Assembly: GCA_017631875.1 (NCBI GenBank)
Contig: JAGBSL010000044.1
Span: forward strand, 1 to 9,023
DNA length: 9,023 bases
Origin: Bacteroidales bacterium
GTDB lineage: Bacteria; Bacteroidota; Bacteroidia; Bacteroidales; UBA932
Reading direction: 5' to 3'
The translations under genes were made by a program, and so were the position numbers. Under the pieces are notes generated by a model. The model saw only the letters and a program-made list of their open reading frames with translations. It ran no database searches and had not been told where the DNA came from. Positions 1 through 7,154 of this stretch are shown here, in pieces. How positions within the stretch are numbered: the stretch's first letter is position 1; each line of letters begins with the position of its first letter.

Positions 1-125
1 CCTGACACTTATAATTCTTTCAAAAGAATTAACGCTTCTCGATAAATTGTATTTCTCGGTACTTGCTTCTTGTACAGTAAATCAGTCTTTTCAATGAACT
101 TTGTTACGCCGTTTTCTCAAACGGG
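1..125 (-). promoter_or_regulatory. Probable 16S rRNA operon leader (gene itself outside the window)
   Basis: Read on the minus strand, this stretch follows a strong promoter, has no convincing ORF, and resembles the leader that precedes 16S rRNA in Bacteroidales as I remember it. It has a GTTCATTGAAAAG segment (99 to 87) that resembles the conserved GTTCTTTGA-type element of rRNA leaders, then ACAAGAAGCAAGTACCGAG. Near the edge is a perfect 9-bp hairpin (arms TAATTCTTT/AAAGAATTA, 12-31) followed by AAGTGTCAGG. A hairpin with a GAGA loop (CCGTTT/AAACGG, 124-109) sits close to the expected 5' end of the transcript. The 16S gene would start a few tens of bases beyond the left edge. The identification rests on remembered similarity, not on a search. 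Confidence 0.7.
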
Positions 126-129
126 ATTG

Positions 130-160
130 CAAAGGTAGGCATTTTTTTATAACCTCCAAA
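130..160 (-). promoter_or_regulatory. Leftward Bacteroidota-type promoter, probably rrn
   Basis: On the minus strand a TTTG '-33' element (160-157) is followed after exactly 19 bp by TACCTTTG (137-130), a perfect TAnnTTTG '-7' box. An A/T-rich stretch rich in A and T runs lies upstream of it (about 161-195), as expected for an UP-like element at a strong stable-RNA promoter. The transcript would start near 126-122. Confidence 0.8.
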
Positions 161-164
161 CTTT

Positions 165-197
165 TTTGCAAAAATTTTCGAAAAAATTGTAATTTTG
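165..197 (+). promoter_or_regulatory. Rightward promoter of the CHR/AspT-type cluster
   Basis: TTTG at 165-168 and TAATTTTG at 190-197 (a perfect TAnnTTTG box) are 21 bp apart, slightly wider than the 19 bp of the divergent promoter. Its -33 element lies only 4 bp from that of the leftward promoter, so the two are back to back and share the same A/T-rich DNA. A transcript from here would have a leader of about 45-50 nt before the ATG at 251. Confidence 0.65.
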
Positions 198-250
198 TGC
201 TTGAAACGCCTAAAAAACGCCCAAAATCGGGGAAAAAGGCCAAAAATAAC

Positions 251-865
251 ATGGTATCACTTTGGAAAATATTCTGGATCTTCGCCAAGATCGGAGCCTT
301 CACCATCGGAGGAGGCATCCCCATGATCGCCGCAATAAAGAGCGAACTGATCGAAAGAGGATGGCTCAATGACGAAGATTTTGTCGACATCATAGCACTT
401 GCCCAGTCGGCACCCGGACTTTTCGCTGCCAACATAGCGATCCTGACCGGTCATAAACTTAGAGGTGTAAAAGGAAGCGTCGTCGCAACGATAGCCAGCT
501 GCCTCCCCCCTTTCCTTATAATATTGATGATCGCGATGTTCTTCACCGAGTTCAAGGACAACGAATACGTCATGCGCGCATTCAAGGGAATCAGACCTGT
601 GGTGGTTGCACTTATCGGCAAGCCGATGATCGACATGATCAGAGCGACAAAGATGAAGTGGTGGTCGTGGTGCATCGTGGCTGTATCGCTGGTCTGGGTG
701 TGCTTCCTGAAGTATTCTCCTATATATATATTAGTATGCGTAATTGCCGGAGCATTGGGAATCAGCTGGTATAATCATAGAAAAGATTGCCACGTCGCTG
801 ACGCTCCTCGCAATGACATGGAGAACGAAAGTACCAACAATAACGAGAAGGAGGAAGAGAGATGA
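251..865 (+). CDS. CHR-family (chromate-transporter-like) membrane protein, first of a pair
   Basis: A 204-residue membrane protein of the short-chain CHR family, in which two single-domain proteins together are thought to equal one two-domain ChrA. The signature F-T-I-G-G-G-I-P-M-I is at residues 16-25. A second conserved block, A-L-A-Q-S-A-P-G, follows at about 49-56, and a P-P-F segment then opens a membrane helix. The family is named for chromate efflux, but many members, especially in gut anaerobes, have no proven substrate. I chose ATG 251 because the frame stays open back to 101 only through the promoter (TAATTTTG at 190-197) and a low-complexity basic stretch with no family similarity; a purine-rich GGGGAAAAAGG lies upstream. 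The C-terminal tail (residues about 178-189) is encoded by a dispersed palindromic repeat, see 784-819. The stop overlaps the next start (ATGA), implying translational coupling. Confidence 0.85.
   Translation: MVSLWKIFWIFAKIGAFTIGGGIPMIAAIKSELIERGWLNDEDFVDIIALAQSAPGLFAANIAILTGHKLRGVKGSVVATIASCLPPFLIILMIAMFFTEFKDNEYVMRAFKGIRPVVVALIGKPMIDMIRATKMKWWSWCIVAVSLVWVCFLKYSPIYILVCVIAGALGISWYNHRKDCHVADAPRNDMENESTNNNEKEEER
784..819 (+). repeat. Short palindromic dispersed repeat inside the CHR coding sequence
   Basis: The segment starts AGATTGC and ends GCAATGACA. The outer arms ATTGC (786-790) and GCAAT (810-814) are complementary, and between them CGTC (793-796) and GACG (800-803) form a second stem around GCT. 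This is the classic 'GATTGC...CGCAATGAC' type of dispersed palindrome that I know from intergenic regions of many genomes; the copy number here is unknown. It adds residues K-D-C-H-V-A-D-A-P-R-N-D in frame to the cytoplasmic tail of the CHR protein. Confidence 0.65.
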
Positions 866-1410
866 TATACATAGAGCTATTCCTGACATTCTTCCTTATC
901 GGAATGTTCACCATCGGCGGCGGATATGCAATGCTATCTCTTATCCAGAACGAGGTCGTAACGGTCCACGCATGGATCGACGAGACGACATTCACCGACA
1001 TAGTAGCGATCTCGCAGATGACCCCGGGTCCAATTGGCATAAACACGGCGACATATATCGGATATGATGTACTGGCCGGCACAGGCGCTTCCGAATTCAT
1101 GTGCGTACTGGGCTCATTCACAGCTACTTTCGCCGTTGTCTTGCCATCTTTCATCATAGTGCTTGCAATCTGCAAAGTATATGAGAAATTCAAGGAACAT
1201 TACCTTTTCAAGGGCGTGATGAACGGACTCAAGCCTGCCGTACTAGGACTTATCGGAACTGCAGCCCTCGGACTCGCGACCCCTGAAAACTTCATAGACT
1301 GGAAGAGCTACGTGATCTGTCTTGCGGCATTCGCGGCACTCTTCACCAAGAAAATCGGCCCCTTCACCGCCCTGGGTCTCGGAGCCCTGGCCGGTCTGAT
1401 ATTATATTAA
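862..1410 (+). CDS. CHR-family (chromate-transporter-like) membrane protein, second of a pair
   Basis: A 182-residue membrane protein homologous to its upstream neighbour. Residues 9-24 hold the same F-T-I-G-G-G core (followed by Y-A-M-L), then A-I-S-Q-M-T-P-G-P-I-G-I-N, which matches the A-L-A-Q-S-A-P-G block of the first protein. Both continue with a conserved F-K-G-x(4)-P-x-V-x-x-L-I-G segment, so the pair probably arose by duplication and diverged into N-type and C-type halves that act together in the inner membrane. The ATG overlaps the previous stop by 4 bp and has one of the few strong Shine-Dalgarno sequences here (AAGGAGGAAGAG), fitting coupled, near-equal synthesis. No lysis or resistance genes lie nearby, so the substrate (chromate, sulfate or another anion) stays open. 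Confidence 0.87.
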   Translation: MIYIELFLTFFLIGMFTIGGGYAMLSLIQNEVVTVHAWIDETTFTDIVAISQMTPGPIGINTATYIGYDVLAGTGASEFMCVLGSFTATFAVVLPSFIIVLAICKVYEKFKEHYLFKGVMNGLKPAVLGLIGTAALGLATPENFIDWKSYVICLAAFAALFTKKIGPFTALGLGALAGLILY

Positions 1411-1422
1411 ACGAAACTTGAC

Positions 1423-3093
1423 ATGAACTGGTTTACAGAACTATTCACCCAACACACCTTCATCCAGGCAGTGATGATCCTGTCGCTGATATGCGCTTCA
1501 GGCATCGCCCTGGGCAACATTAAGATATTCGGAGTATCACTTGGAGTGACATTCGTATTCTTCGCCGGCATCATAGCAGGACATTTCGGAGTCACTGTCA
1601 ATCCCGAGATGCTGGCCCTGGCCCAGAACTTCGGACTCATATTATATATATACTCCCTAGGCCTTCAGGTAGGACCGGGCTTCTTCTCGTCATTCAAGCA
1701 TGGTGGCGTCAAACTCAATCTGATGACATTCGCTCTTATCGTCGTCGGTTCGTTGATGGCTATGCTGGTCTTCTGGACTACAGGCACATCGGCCTCTGAC
1801 ACTGTCGGCCTTCTCGCCGGAGCCGTGACCAACACCCCGATGCTCGGAGCCGGACAGCAGGCACTGCTGCAGATGAGCCCGGACAACACCGATGCAGCCA
1901 ACAACATGGCCATGGCGTGCGCAGTCGCATATCCGTTCGGTCTGCTCGGTATGGTCATAAGCGTGATCATCCTCAGAAAGGTCTTCGCACCTAAGAGCAC
2001 AGGCAAACAGACAAGCAGCACATCTGACAACACATTCGTGGCAGAGTACCAGGTCAGCAATCCGGCCATATTCGGCAAGACAATCATGGAGATACGTCAG
2101 AGCGCAGACTGTCAGTTCGTAATCTCGCGCATATGGAAGAACGAGACCTTGATCATCCCTACATCGGAAACGGTACTGGAGGAAGGAGAGCACATGCTCG
2201 TAATATCAGGCAAGAAGGATGTCGACAAGATCAAGACCCTCTTCGGTCACAAGGAAGACGTAGACTGGAACAAGAAAGGAATCGACTGGAACGCTATAGA
2301 CAGCCAGCTGGTATCGCGTAAAGTATTGGTAACCAAGCCCGAGCACAACGGAGTGAAGCTCGGAGACCTGCGCCTGCGCAACTCATATGGTATCAATATC
2401 ACACGCGTGAACCGTGCAGGAATCGACCTTCTTCCGTCGCGCAACCTCCGCCTGCAGATGGGTGACAAGCTCGTCATCGTCGGAGAGGCGAGGTCAGTGG
2501 AGAATGTCAGCCGCATCCTCGGGAACGAGTCAAGACAGCTGAAGAATCCTAACCTTCTGTCTATGTTCATCGGTATCATCCTCGGTCTCATCCTTGGAAG
2601 TATTCCTATCGCCCTGCCGGGCATCAGCATGCCTGTAAAGCTCGGTATCGCAGGCGGACCGATTATAGTAGGTATCCTCATGGGAGCCTTCGGACCGCGT
2701 TTCCATATCACCACATATACAACTCAGAGTGCCAACCTCATGCTTCGCCAGCTTGGTCTGACCATATATCTGGCAGGCCTGGGACTCAGCGCAGGAGCAG
2801 GCTTCTTCGAGACTGTGTTCACGCTGCAGGGACTCAAGTGGGTTGCCATAAGCATTGCCCTCTGCGTAGTTCCCGTGCTCCTTACCGGATTCATCAGCGC
2901 AAAAGTCTTCAAGATCGGCTATGCGGACAACGTGGGCATGCTGTGCGGCGGCATGGCGAACCCGTTCGCGCTTGACTATGCGGGAAACGGCGCAGACGGA
3001 GACGACCCGGCAGTAGCATATGCGACAGTATATCCCGCAGGCATATTCCTGCGCGTGATTTCTGCCCAAATCATCATTCTCCTGCTAGGTTAG
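1423..3093 (+). CDS. AspT/YidE-type transporter with two RCK_C domains
   Basis: A 556-residue inner-membrane protein with the layout of the aspartate:alanine exchanger family (AspT, YidE, YbjL): a hydrophobic half (about 10-187), two RCK_C/TrkA-C regulatory domains (about 205-275 and 297-366), and a second hydrophobic half (about 375-555). The halves carry matching family motifs: T-N-T-P-M-L-G-A at 136-143 in the first, and G-G-M-A-N-P-F-A-L followed by Y-A-T-V-Y-P in the second. L-Q-V-G-P-G-F-F (81-88) is mirrored by L-S-A-G-A-G-F-F (455-462), showing the internal duplication. The length matches the family norm of about 550-560. It starts 12 bp after the second CHR gene without a recognisable ribosome site, so it is probably on the same transcript. 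RCK_C domains often bind nucleotides or ions; the substrate cannot be read from sequence. Confidence 0.88.
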   Translation: MNWFTELFTQHTFIQAVMILSLICASGIALGNIKIFGVSLGVTFVFFAGIIAGHFGVTVNPEMLALAQNFGLILYIYSLGLQVGPGFFSSFKHGGVKLNLMTFALIVVGSLMAMLVFWTTGTSASDTVGLLAGAVTNTPMLGAGQQALLQMSPDNTDAANNMAMACAVAYPFGLLGMVISVIILRKVFAPKSTGKQTSSTSDNTFVAEYQVSNPAIFGKTIMEIRQSADCQFVISRIWKNETLIIPTSETVLEEGEHMLVISGKKDVDKIKTLFGHKEDVDWNKKGIDWNAIDSQLVSRKVLVTKPEHNGVKLGDLRLRNSYGINITRVNRAGIDLLPSRNLRLQMGDKLVIVGEARSVENVSRILGNESRQLKNPNLLSMFIGIILGLILGSIPIALPGISMPVKLGIAGGPIIVGILMGAFGPRFHITTYTTQSANLMLRQLGLTIYLAGLGLSAGAGFFETVFTLQGLKWVAISIALCVVPVLLTGFISAKVFKIGYADNVGMLCGGMANPFALDYAGNGADGDDPAVAYATVYPAGIFLRVISAQIIILLLG

Positions 3094-3108
3094 GAGGATT
3101 TGTTTTGC

Positions 3109-3116
3109 TATCTTCG
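3109..3116 (+). promoter_or_regulatory. Possible -7 box upstream of the hexosaminidase gene
   Basis: TATCTTCG differs from TAnnTTTG at one base. It lies in a 53-bp gap after the transporter stop and 30 bp before the ATG at 3147. No clear TTTG is found 19-21 bp upstream, so this may be a weak promoter, or the gene may be read through from the cluster before it. Confidence 0.4.
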
Positions 3117-3146
3117 CGGACAGAATAACACTAAAAATTCATCATA

Positions 3147-5471
3147 ATGAAAAAGACCCTTATCATCCTGTCAGTACTTCTTGCTGCGGCCGCATGTGCC
3201 CCAAAGAATCTACAGACAATCAACGTCGTACCCTACCCTAACGAGGTACAGATCAAATCCGGCGAATTCTGCGTTGCAGGAGCTGACGTAAAATATGACG
3301 CTGCTGCGGACGAAAGGACCAAGGCGCTGATCGAGGCATTCGCTCAGCAGCTTTCGCTTGTTACCGGAGCCGAGAGCGCTGTATCTGAGGACAATGGAGA
3401 AATCGCATTCATCCTGGACGCTGAAATGCCGCACGAGGCATACACCCTCAATGTAACCAAGAATGGAGTAGAAGTTAAGGCATCCGGCCTCAACGGATTC
3501 AACTATGCCATCCAGACCATCAAGCAGATGCTTCCTGTCGAAGTATTCGGCAAGGTTGCAGCCGCTGACAAGGAGTGGACTCTGCCATGCGTGAAGATCA
3601 ACGATGCTCCACGTTTCGGATACCGCGGTCTGCACATGGACGTATCACGTCATTTCTTTGACATGGATGAGGTGAAGAGATACCTTGACATCATGGAAGT
3701 GCACAAGCTCAACACCCTCCACTGGCACATTACAGACGACCAGGGATGGAGACTTGAGATCAAGAAATATCCACGCCTCACTGAGGTTGGAGCCGTAAGA
3801 AAGCAGACACTCGTAGGCCACCTTTTCGACAGCGAGGTCTATGACGGAACTCCATACGGAGAGGGATGCTACTTCACACAGGACCAGGTAAGGGAAATCC
3901 TTGACTATGCTGCCGGAAAGGGAATCACTGTCATTCCGGAGATCGACCTTCCGGGCCATATGCTTGCAGCTCTTGCAGCTTACCCAGAGCTCGGATGTAC
4001 TGGCGGTCCATACGACGTATGGGGCAAGTGGGGCGTCGCAGACGACGTTCTCTGCGTCGGAAAGGAGAAGACTATGCAGTTCCTTGAGGATGTCCTCACA
4101 GAGGTCTGCGAGCTCTTCCCTGCCGAATATGTACACATCGGTGGCGACGAGTGCCCCAAGGTACGCTGGGAGAAATGTCCTCACTGCCAGGCAAAGATCG
4201 CAGAACTCGGTCTCAAGGACGACGACCGCTTCCAGGCGGAGCACTATCTGCAGGGATACGTTACTTCAAGAATGGAGGAGTTCCTTGCATCCAAGGGCAA
4301 GAAGCTGATCGGCTGGGACGAGATTCTCGAAGGCGAGCTTGCGCCTAACGCTACCGTAATGTCATGGAGAGGCGTAGCAGGAGGCCTCCAGGCTGTACGC
4401 ATGGGCCACGATGCAATCATGACTCCTAACACATTCTTCTACCTTGACTACTATCAGTCACTTGACAAGGAGAACGAGCCTCTGGCTATCGGAGGTTACC
4501 TCCCTGTGGAGAAGTGCTATTCATATGAACCAACTGTCGAAGGCATGACAGAAGAGGAGAAGGCCCATATCCTCGGAGTGCAGGCAAACCTCTGGACAGA
4601 GTACATAGCTACCCCTGACCACCTCCACTACATGCTTCTCCCGCGTCTTGCTGCGCTCGCAGAAGTTCAGTGGTGCCAGCCTGAGGTCAAGAGCTGGGAG
4701 AGATTCCTCGACAGCGCTGATGAGTTCTGCGGCATCTATGACATCATGGGATATAAGTATGGTGACCATCTCTTCGATACAAGAGGAGTATGCGAGACCG
4801 GCGACGGTGTCAGCGTGGTTCTCGAGGCACAGGGAGAGACCCCTATCCGCTACACTCTTGACGGAAGCGAGCCTACAGTTGACTCGCCTCTCTACACGGA
4901 GCCGATCAAGATCACCGAAAGCTGCACACTCAAGGCCAGAAGCGAAAGAGGCGGACAGATGTCAGGAAGAACATTCGAAAAGAGCTTCACTGCCCACAAG
5001 GCCATGGGACGCCCTGTTGAAATCATCACAACCACACATCCGAACTACACATTCAACTGCCCTGACATCCTCACAGACGGTCTCGTAGGAGAAGGCCCGT
5101 ACAACAGCGGCGACTTTGCCGGTTGGTACAACCAGCCGTTCGAAGTTGTTGCGGACATGGGTGGAGATGAGTATTCAGAAGTGACCCTTAGCACCATCGT
5201 ATTCAAGTATGACTGGATCATGAATCCTACAAGCTTCACAGTCCTCACATCAGAAGATGGCGAAAACTTCACTGAGGCCGCACACATGGATATCGAGTGC
5301 GTGGGACAGATGGATGATGCGAACGGTTGCCAGGACTACACTCTGACATTCGGCCAGACATCCGCAAAATACCTCAAGGTCATTGCAGGATGCTGCACAT
5401 CACTTCCAGAGTGGCACCCGGGTGCAGGACACCCTGCATTCCTCTTTGTCGACGAGGTTATCGTGAAATAA
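3147..5471 (+). CDS. Lipoprotein beta-N-acetylhexosaminidase, glycoside hydrolase family 20
   Basis: A 774-residue enzyme that removes terminal beta-linked GlcNAc or GalNAc from glycans. It has an N-terminal lipoprotein signal with the acylated cysteine probably at residue 17, so it is anchored in the outer or inner membrane. A GH20b-type domain (about 24-145) opens with V-V-P-Y-P. The catalytic barrel (about 150-540) has R160 in R-G-L-H-M-D, H-W-H-I-T-D-D-Q-G-W-R at 192-202, and the catalytic D334-E335 pair in H-I-G-G-D-E. W407, D434-Y435, W483 and E485 lie at expected sugar-binding sites. Next come a chitobiase/Fn3-like module (about 548-614, Y-T-L-D-G-S-E-P-T) and a C-terminal F5/8-type (discoidin-like) module (about 620-774) that may bind galactose-type glycans. 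No SusC/SusD or other glycoside hydrolase genes are near, so it is not in an obvious polysaccharide utilisation locus. Confidence 0.95.
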   Translation: MKKTLIILSVLLAAAACAPKNLQTINVVPYPNEVQIKSGEFCVAGADVKYDAAADERTKALIEAFAQQLSLVTGAESAVSEDNGEIAFILDAEMPHEAYTLNVTKNGVEVKASGLNGFNYAIQTIKQMLPVEVFGKVAAADKEWTLPCVKINDAPRFGYRGLHMDVSRHFFDMDEVKRYLDIMEVHKLNTLHWHITDDQGWRLEIKKYPRLTEVGAVRKQTLVGHLFDSEVYDGTPYGEGCYFTQDQVREILDYAAGKGITVIPEIDLPGHMLAALAAYPELGCTGGPYDVWGKWGVADDVLCVGKEKTMQFLEDVLTEVCELFPAEYVHIGGDECPKVRWEKCPHCQAKIAELGLKDDDRFQAEHYLQGYVTSRMEEFLASKGKKLIGWDEILEGELAPNATVMSWRGVAGGLQAVRMGHDAIMTPNTFFYLDYYQSLDKENEPLAIGGYLPVEKCYSYEPTVEGMTEEEKAHILGVQANLWTEYIATPDHLHYMLLPRLAALAEVQWCQPEVKSWERFLDSADEFCGIYDIMGYKYGDHLFDTRGVCETGDGVSVVLEAQGETPIRYTLDGSEPTVDSPLYTEPIKITESCTLKARSERGGQMSGRTFEKSFTAHKAMGRPVEIITTTHPNYTFNCPDILTDGLVGEGPYNSGDFAGWYNQPFEVVADMGGDEYSEVTLSTIVFKYDWIMNPTSFTVLTSEDGENFTEAAHMDIECVGQMDDANGCQDYTLTFGQTSAKYLKVIAGCCTSLPEWHPGAGHPAFLFVDEVIVK

Positions 5472-5490
5472 TCCATCAAACCATACGATT

Positions 5491-5530
5491 AAACGGTGTG
5501 ACATAGAATCTCCATGTCACACCGTTTTTT
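5491..5530 (+). terminator. Strong intrinsic terminator after the hexosaminidase gene
   Basis: A perfect 14-bp stem (AAACGGTGTGACAT, 5491-5504, with ATGTCACACCGTTT, 5514-5527) closes a 9-nt loop, and its 3' arm runs directly into six T residues (5525-5530). It lies 20 bp after the stop codon. The other strand lacks a good U-tract, so it works mainly rightwards. Confidence 0.92.
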
Positions 5531-5538
5531 ATAACACA

Positions 5539-5632
5539 CTGTGGTTCAGTTAATTAGTCAAGTGTCCTGCCTTCCACGCCATGCAGGACACTTGCATACC
5601 CCTCTGATTATCAGATAGTTAGACAACCACAG
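5539..5632. repeat. Three-helix inverted-repeat element between convergent genes
   Basis: Three nested or adjacent inverted repeats sit in this non-coding gap. The outer arms CTGTGGTT (5539-5546) and AACCACAG (5625-5632) are perfect complements. Inside lie a 12-bp stem CAAGTGTCCTGC (5559-5570) / GCAGGACACTTG (5583-5594) with a 12-nt loop, and a small TCTGA/TCAGA hairpin (5603-5615). Together they can fold as a three-way junction on either strand. No U-tract follows on either strand, so it is not a standard terminator. It could be a small MITE-like element with 8-bp ends, a structured RNA in the 3' UTR of the flippase mRNA, or a protein-binding site. Confidence 0.6.
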
Positions 5633-5640
5633 GATTTAGA

Positions 5641-7128
5641 TTACTTTCTGATGATTTTCCAAGACAGTGCGAGATAGCCGAGAATCAGGACTGTATGAAC
5701 GCCGAGTTTGGCGGCAACCTGACCGGCTGGAGAGTGGCCCAGAACAACATCCGCAAAAAGGGCATGGTCTATCAGGAGCGAGGCTCCATAGGCACTTCCC
5801 ATCACCAGGACGATTCCTGCCAGCCTGCCCCATCTGTATGGGATAGGATAGTACTTCGCTCCGAGGATCGAGCTGATGGCGAACATCACCACGTAGCTTG
5901 CAAGGTGGCCGAAGGCCGCTGCCCAGTATGAATACTTCGGCATGAACAGGATGATGACGACAGCAGTCACGGCAAGACCGGAGAGGGTAATCCATATGGC
6001 CATATTGGTCTTTCCTGATAGCTTGTACCACATGGATACGTTGAAGAGCATTCCAAGGATCATATAAGACAGAAGCATGACCGGAACGACTCCCACTGCC
6101 GAACGGAACTGAGGACCGAGGATCAATGCTATGATGTCAATATACAATATGACTCCAAGGAATACCAGACCACAGAAGGCTGTGAAGTACTCCTGTACAG
6201 AAGCATATAGCTTCCGAGAGTCCTTCTCCGCTGCTTTGCGGAAGAAGAACGGCTCGGCTGCATAACGGAACATCTGGATAAAAAGATTCATTATCACCGC
6301 TAGCTTCACCGCCGCCTGATACAGTCCCAGACTCGAGCGCCATGCCTCTGCATTGGTATCGAAATATCTGAACAGGATCCTGTCAAGGAAATCATTCACG
6401 ACACCTGGAAGTGCAGCAACCATGAGCGGGAGCGAATATGCGAGCATCTGCTTGAGGAGCTTCGGATCAAGCCTGAAACTGAGTTTGAGAAGGTCAGGGA
6501 TGAAGAGGAGGCCGCAAACCACACAACTGACGAAGATTGCAAAGATCACATAACTGAAGTCAGGTGTACCCGGAATGAAATTCAGCAGCCAGCGTGCCGA
6601 ATCCACATGCTTAGGGAACCACAGGAAAAGCACCAGGTTGGCAGCGGTCTCTGTAATTATCTTTACGGTCTTGATTATGGCGAACTTCAATGCCTTGTTT
6701 TCCTGACGCAGTTTCGCGAACATGATTGCAGTGATGGAATCCAAGGCCAGAATTCCTCCAATATACCTTATGCAGGAAGCATATCCATCATAACCCAGCG
6801 CCGCGGAAATAGGCGTAGCGAAGGCAAGCATGAGCGCAAGGAAGGTCGCGCTTACGCAGAACACCGTCACGAATGCGTTTGAATACACCTTACGCGGATC
6901 CACGCCCTCCTTGTTCGCGAACCTGAAGCATCCTGTCTCCAGTCCGAGGACCAGAACCACCTGCAACACAGCGATATACGCCATGAACTCTGTTACGACG
7001 CCATAGCTTTCCGGAGTGAGAAGCCTGGTGTAGATAGGAACGAAAAGGAAGTTTATGATACGGGCCAGGATGGTGCTGAGACCATAAATCACGGTCTGAC
7101 CGGCCAATTGTTTTATTGGGTTTGCCAT
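5641..7128 (-). CDS. Flippase-like polysaccharide/lipid-linked sugar exporter (Wzx/MurJ-like superfamily)
   Basis: A 495-residue protein made almost wholly of hydrophobic helices (about 12-14), with the N-terminal pattern K-Q-L-A-G-Q-T-x-I-Y-G-L-S-x-I-x-A-R seen in the 'polysaccharide biosynthesis protein' flippases of Bacteroidota, followed by P-I-Y-T-R-L-L and E-S-Y-G-V. Such proteins move lipid-linked sugar units across the inner membrane for O-antigen, capsule or other surface glycans. No glycosyltransferase or polymerase gene is adjacent, so this is an orphan flippase whose glycan is unknown. I chose the ATG at 7128 (M-A-N-P-I-K-Q), where family similarity begins. An in-frame ATG at 7161 would add 11 residues encoded wholly inside the 7118-7173 palindrome, including the -7 box. 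With the start at 7128 the mRNA leader would be only a few bases, so it may be leaderless. Confidence 0.85.
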   Translation of the reverse strand: MANPIKQLAGQTVIYGLSTILARIINFLFVPIYTRLLTPESYGVVTEFMAYIAVLQVVLVLGLETGCFRFANKEGVDPRKVYSNAFVTVFCVSATFLALMLAFATPISAALGYDGYASCIRYIGGILALDSITAIMFAKLRQENKALKFAIIKTVKIITETAANLVLFLWFPKHVDSARWLLNFIPGTPDFSYVIFAIFVSCVVCGLLFIPDLLKLSFRLDPKLLKQMLAYSLPLMVAALPGVVNDFLDRILFRYFDTNAEAWRSSLGLYQAAVKLAVIMNLFIQMFRYAAEPFFFRKAAEKDSRKLYASVQEYFTAFCGLVFLGVILYIDIIALILGPQFRSAVGVVPVMLLSYMILGMLFNVSMWYKLSGKTNMAIWITLSGLAVTAVVIILFMPKYSYWAAAFGHLASYVVMFAISSILGAKYYPIPYRWGRLAGIVLVMGSAYGASLLIDHALFADVVLGHSPAGQVAAKLGVHTVLILGYLALSWKIIRK

Positions 7129-7154
7129 AATGACGGCAAAATTACGTAATTTTG
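7121..7154 (+). promoter_or_regulatory. Rightward promoter of the isomerase-HAD pair
   Basis: TAATTTTG at 7147-7154 matches TAnnTTTG, with TTTG at 7121-7124 (22-bp gap). It is the exact mirror image of the flippase promoter; the two -7 boxes are separated by only 2 bp, so RNA polymerase can probably occupy only one side at a time. The isomerase ATG is 40 bp downstream. Confidence 0.65.

Noticed and set aside
101..250. Upstream extension of the first CHR gene to an ATG at 101
   Set aside because: The added 50 residues are basic and low complexity, have no CHR similarity, and are encoded by the rRNA leader and both promoters.
719..734. TATATATATATTA run
   Set aside because: It lies in the coding sequence of a membrane helix (Y-I-L) and needs no regulatory reading; a similar ATATTATATATATA occurs in the transporter gene.
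762..1193. Minus-strand open frame of 143 codons across the CHR genes
   Set aside because: It runs antisense through two well-supported membrane protein genes and shows no domain or start signal.
251..1410. A metal-resistance island
   Set aside because: Only the CHR pair is present; no regulator, reductase, integrase or compositional break was seen.
1690..3069. Long minus-strand frames within the AspT/YidE-type gene
   Set aside because: Cys/His/Arg-rich translations typical of antisense shadows; the plus strand encodes a complete family-length protein.
3901..4308. Ser/Arg-rich plus-strand frame inside the hexosaminidase gene
   Set aside because: An out-of-frame shadow; the GH20 catalytic residues are in the other frame across the whole stretch.
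5491..5530. Bidirectional use of the terminator for the flippase gene
   Set aside because: On the minus strand the stem is followed by TTTAATCG rather than a U-tract, and the site is over 110 bp beyond the flippase stop.
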